Source: CAZHGD01 sp964531735 (GTDB lineage Bacteria; Armatimonadota; UBA10988). Taken from it: 22,952 nucleotides of DNA. The stretch is from assembly GCA_964531735.1 (NCBI GenBank), contig CAZHGD010000122.1, positions 1-22,952 of the forward strand, given 5' to 3'. The position numbers and the translations under genes are program-made. This document shows positions 22,261 to 22,952 of this stretch, piece after piece. How positions within the stretch are numbered: the first letter of the stretch is position 1; each line of letters opens with the position of its first letter. Below the pieces are notes generated by a model that did not search any database, was not told the DNA's origin, and saw nothing but the letters and a program-made list of their open reading frames with translations.

Positions 22261-22280
22261 CGGCCCGACCACTCGGGCCG
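22261..22280. repeat. Perfect 8-bp hairpin abutting the LamG gene ribosome binding site
   Basis: CGGCCCGA (22261-22268) and TCGGGCCG (22273-22280) are exact reverse complements around CCAC. The last stem base is the first G of GGAGAGG, the presumed ribosome binding site of ATG 22291. It may be a terminator of the upstream operon or a translational control element. Confidence 0.45.
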
Positions 22281-22290
22281 GAGAGGCGTC

Positions 22291-22952
22291 ATGCTTGCCC
22301 TGTGGCTTCACCTGCTGCTCGCCGCGCCGGCCGACGCGCCGCGCGTGACGTTGGCGGTGCCCTTGACTGCCAGCGTCGACGCGGCCACCAGCGTGGGTCC
22401 GAGCACCGGCGTGGCCCGCCATGATCCTACCGAGCCCGGCGCCTGGACCGTGCGCGGTCACGCCGATGTGGTCGGCTGGGTGGCACCCGGCAGCTTCAGC
22501 AAGGCTCGCGGCACGCTGGCGATTCGGCTCAAGCCGGCCTGGTCGGCCGACGACCGTTCGTGGCGCGCCATCGTGGGCGACGACCGGCCGATGGACCCGA
22601 AGTCCGAGAACGCCTTCCGCCTGTGGAAGTACGAGCACAGCATCCGCTTCGACCTGCGGTCGCCCGAGGATCGCTATCTGACCATACCGGCCGACGCGGT
22701 GAGTCCCGGTGCCTGGCACCAGTTGGTGGTCACCTGGGATGCGGGCGTCGGCACGCGGCTCTACGTCGATGGCCAGCGCAAGGCCGGCCGCGACTTCCAG
22801 TACACGCCGACCAGTGCCCGCTGGCTGTACCTGGGTGGCCCCGACTGGCAACCCGGGCTGGGCGACTACCGCGACCTGGTCGTCTTCGACCGAATGCTGA
22901 CCGATGACGAGGTGGCGCAACTGGCCGCCGGCACGCTGCCGCGCACGCCGGC
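22291..22952 (+). CDS. Secreted LamG / concanavalin A-like domain protein (partial, 3' end beyond window)
   Basis: The frame starting at ATG 22291 stays open to the end of the window (220 complete codons). It begins with a short signal peptide (MLALWLHLLLAAPADA). A LamG-like domain follows: GTLAIRLKPAW near residue 75, AWHQLVVTWDAG near 145, TRLYVDGQ, and LYLGGPDWQPGLGDYRDLVVFDRMLTDDEVAQL near the end. This is the laminin-G-type jelly roll used for carbohydrate or protein binding and often fused to glycosidases or sulfatases; a catalytic domain could lie further downstream. GGAGAGG (22280-22286) precedes the ATG. The C-terminus cannot be described. Confidence 0.82.
   Translation, partial: MLALWLHLLLAAPADAPRVTLAVPLTASVDAATSVGPSTGVARHDPTEPGAWTVRGHADVVGWVAPGSFSKARGTLAIRLKPAWSADDRSWRAIVGDDRPMDPKSENAFRLWKYEHSIRFDLRSPEDRYLTIPADAVSPGAWHQLVVTWDAGVGTRLYVDGQRKAGRDFQYTPTSARWLYLGGPDWQPGLGDYRDLVVFDRMLTDDEVAQLAAGTLPRTP

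Noticed and set aside
16208..22952. Bacteroidota-type polysaccharide utilisation locus
   Set aside because: No SusC/TonB receptor, SusD lipoprotein or hybrid two-component regulator is present, and most genes point to a different phylum.

Overview
Organism. The window is strongly GC-rich with G/C-ending codons, and it carries two pseudopilins whose N-termini read AFTLIELLVV... followed by FPVFAKAREKAR. That second motif is the style I associate with Armatimonadota; planctomycete DUF1559 pseudopilins usually read LLPAVQAAREAAR at the same place. The rest fits an environmental, glycan-degrading bacterium of that kind. The phylum call is inference from motif style and gene families, not from a marker gene. 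I see no rRNA, tRNA, CRISPR array, insertion sequence or phage gene.

Layout. 1-6.9 kb is a strand-alternating stretch: pseudopilin (+), GH29 alpha-L-fucosidase (+), SDR oxidoreductase (-), thioredoxin-like protein (+), Gfo/Idh/MocA oxidoreductase (-, TTG start), an unknown single-pass membrane protein (+) and a second pseudopilin (-). Convergent gene ends are separated by perfect or near-perfect hairpins. 6.97-9.2 kb is a secreted M60-like zinc metallopeptidase (+). 9.3-9.8 kb is a HicA/HicB-type toxin-antitoxin pair (+) with the best-looking promoter in the window. 9.85-17.29 kb is a minus-strand block, read from right to left: GH99/GH71-like protein, DUF4838 protein, Phd/YefM-like antitoxin, PIN toxin, MFS transporter, secreted beta-helix protein. 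17.4-22.95 kb is a plus-strand block: an unrecognised secreted barrel protein with two beta domains, a DUF4091/GH123-like protein, a GNAT acetyltransferase, and the start of a secreted LamG-like protein that runs off the window.

How it works together (inference). Secreted proteins (M60 peptidase, beta-helix, DUF4838, GH99-like, barrel protein, DUF4091, LamG) could trim complex glycans or glycoproteins. An MFS carrier could import the sugars. The cytoplasmic fucosidase, SDR and MocA oxidoreductases could process them. There is no SusC/SusD pair, so this is not a Bacteroidota-type utilisation locus. Two toxin-antitoxin modules bracket the MFS and beta-helix genes.

No stretch longer than about 300 bases lacks a gene. 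The longest gaps (5058-5288 and 6732-6971) are divergent promoter regions.
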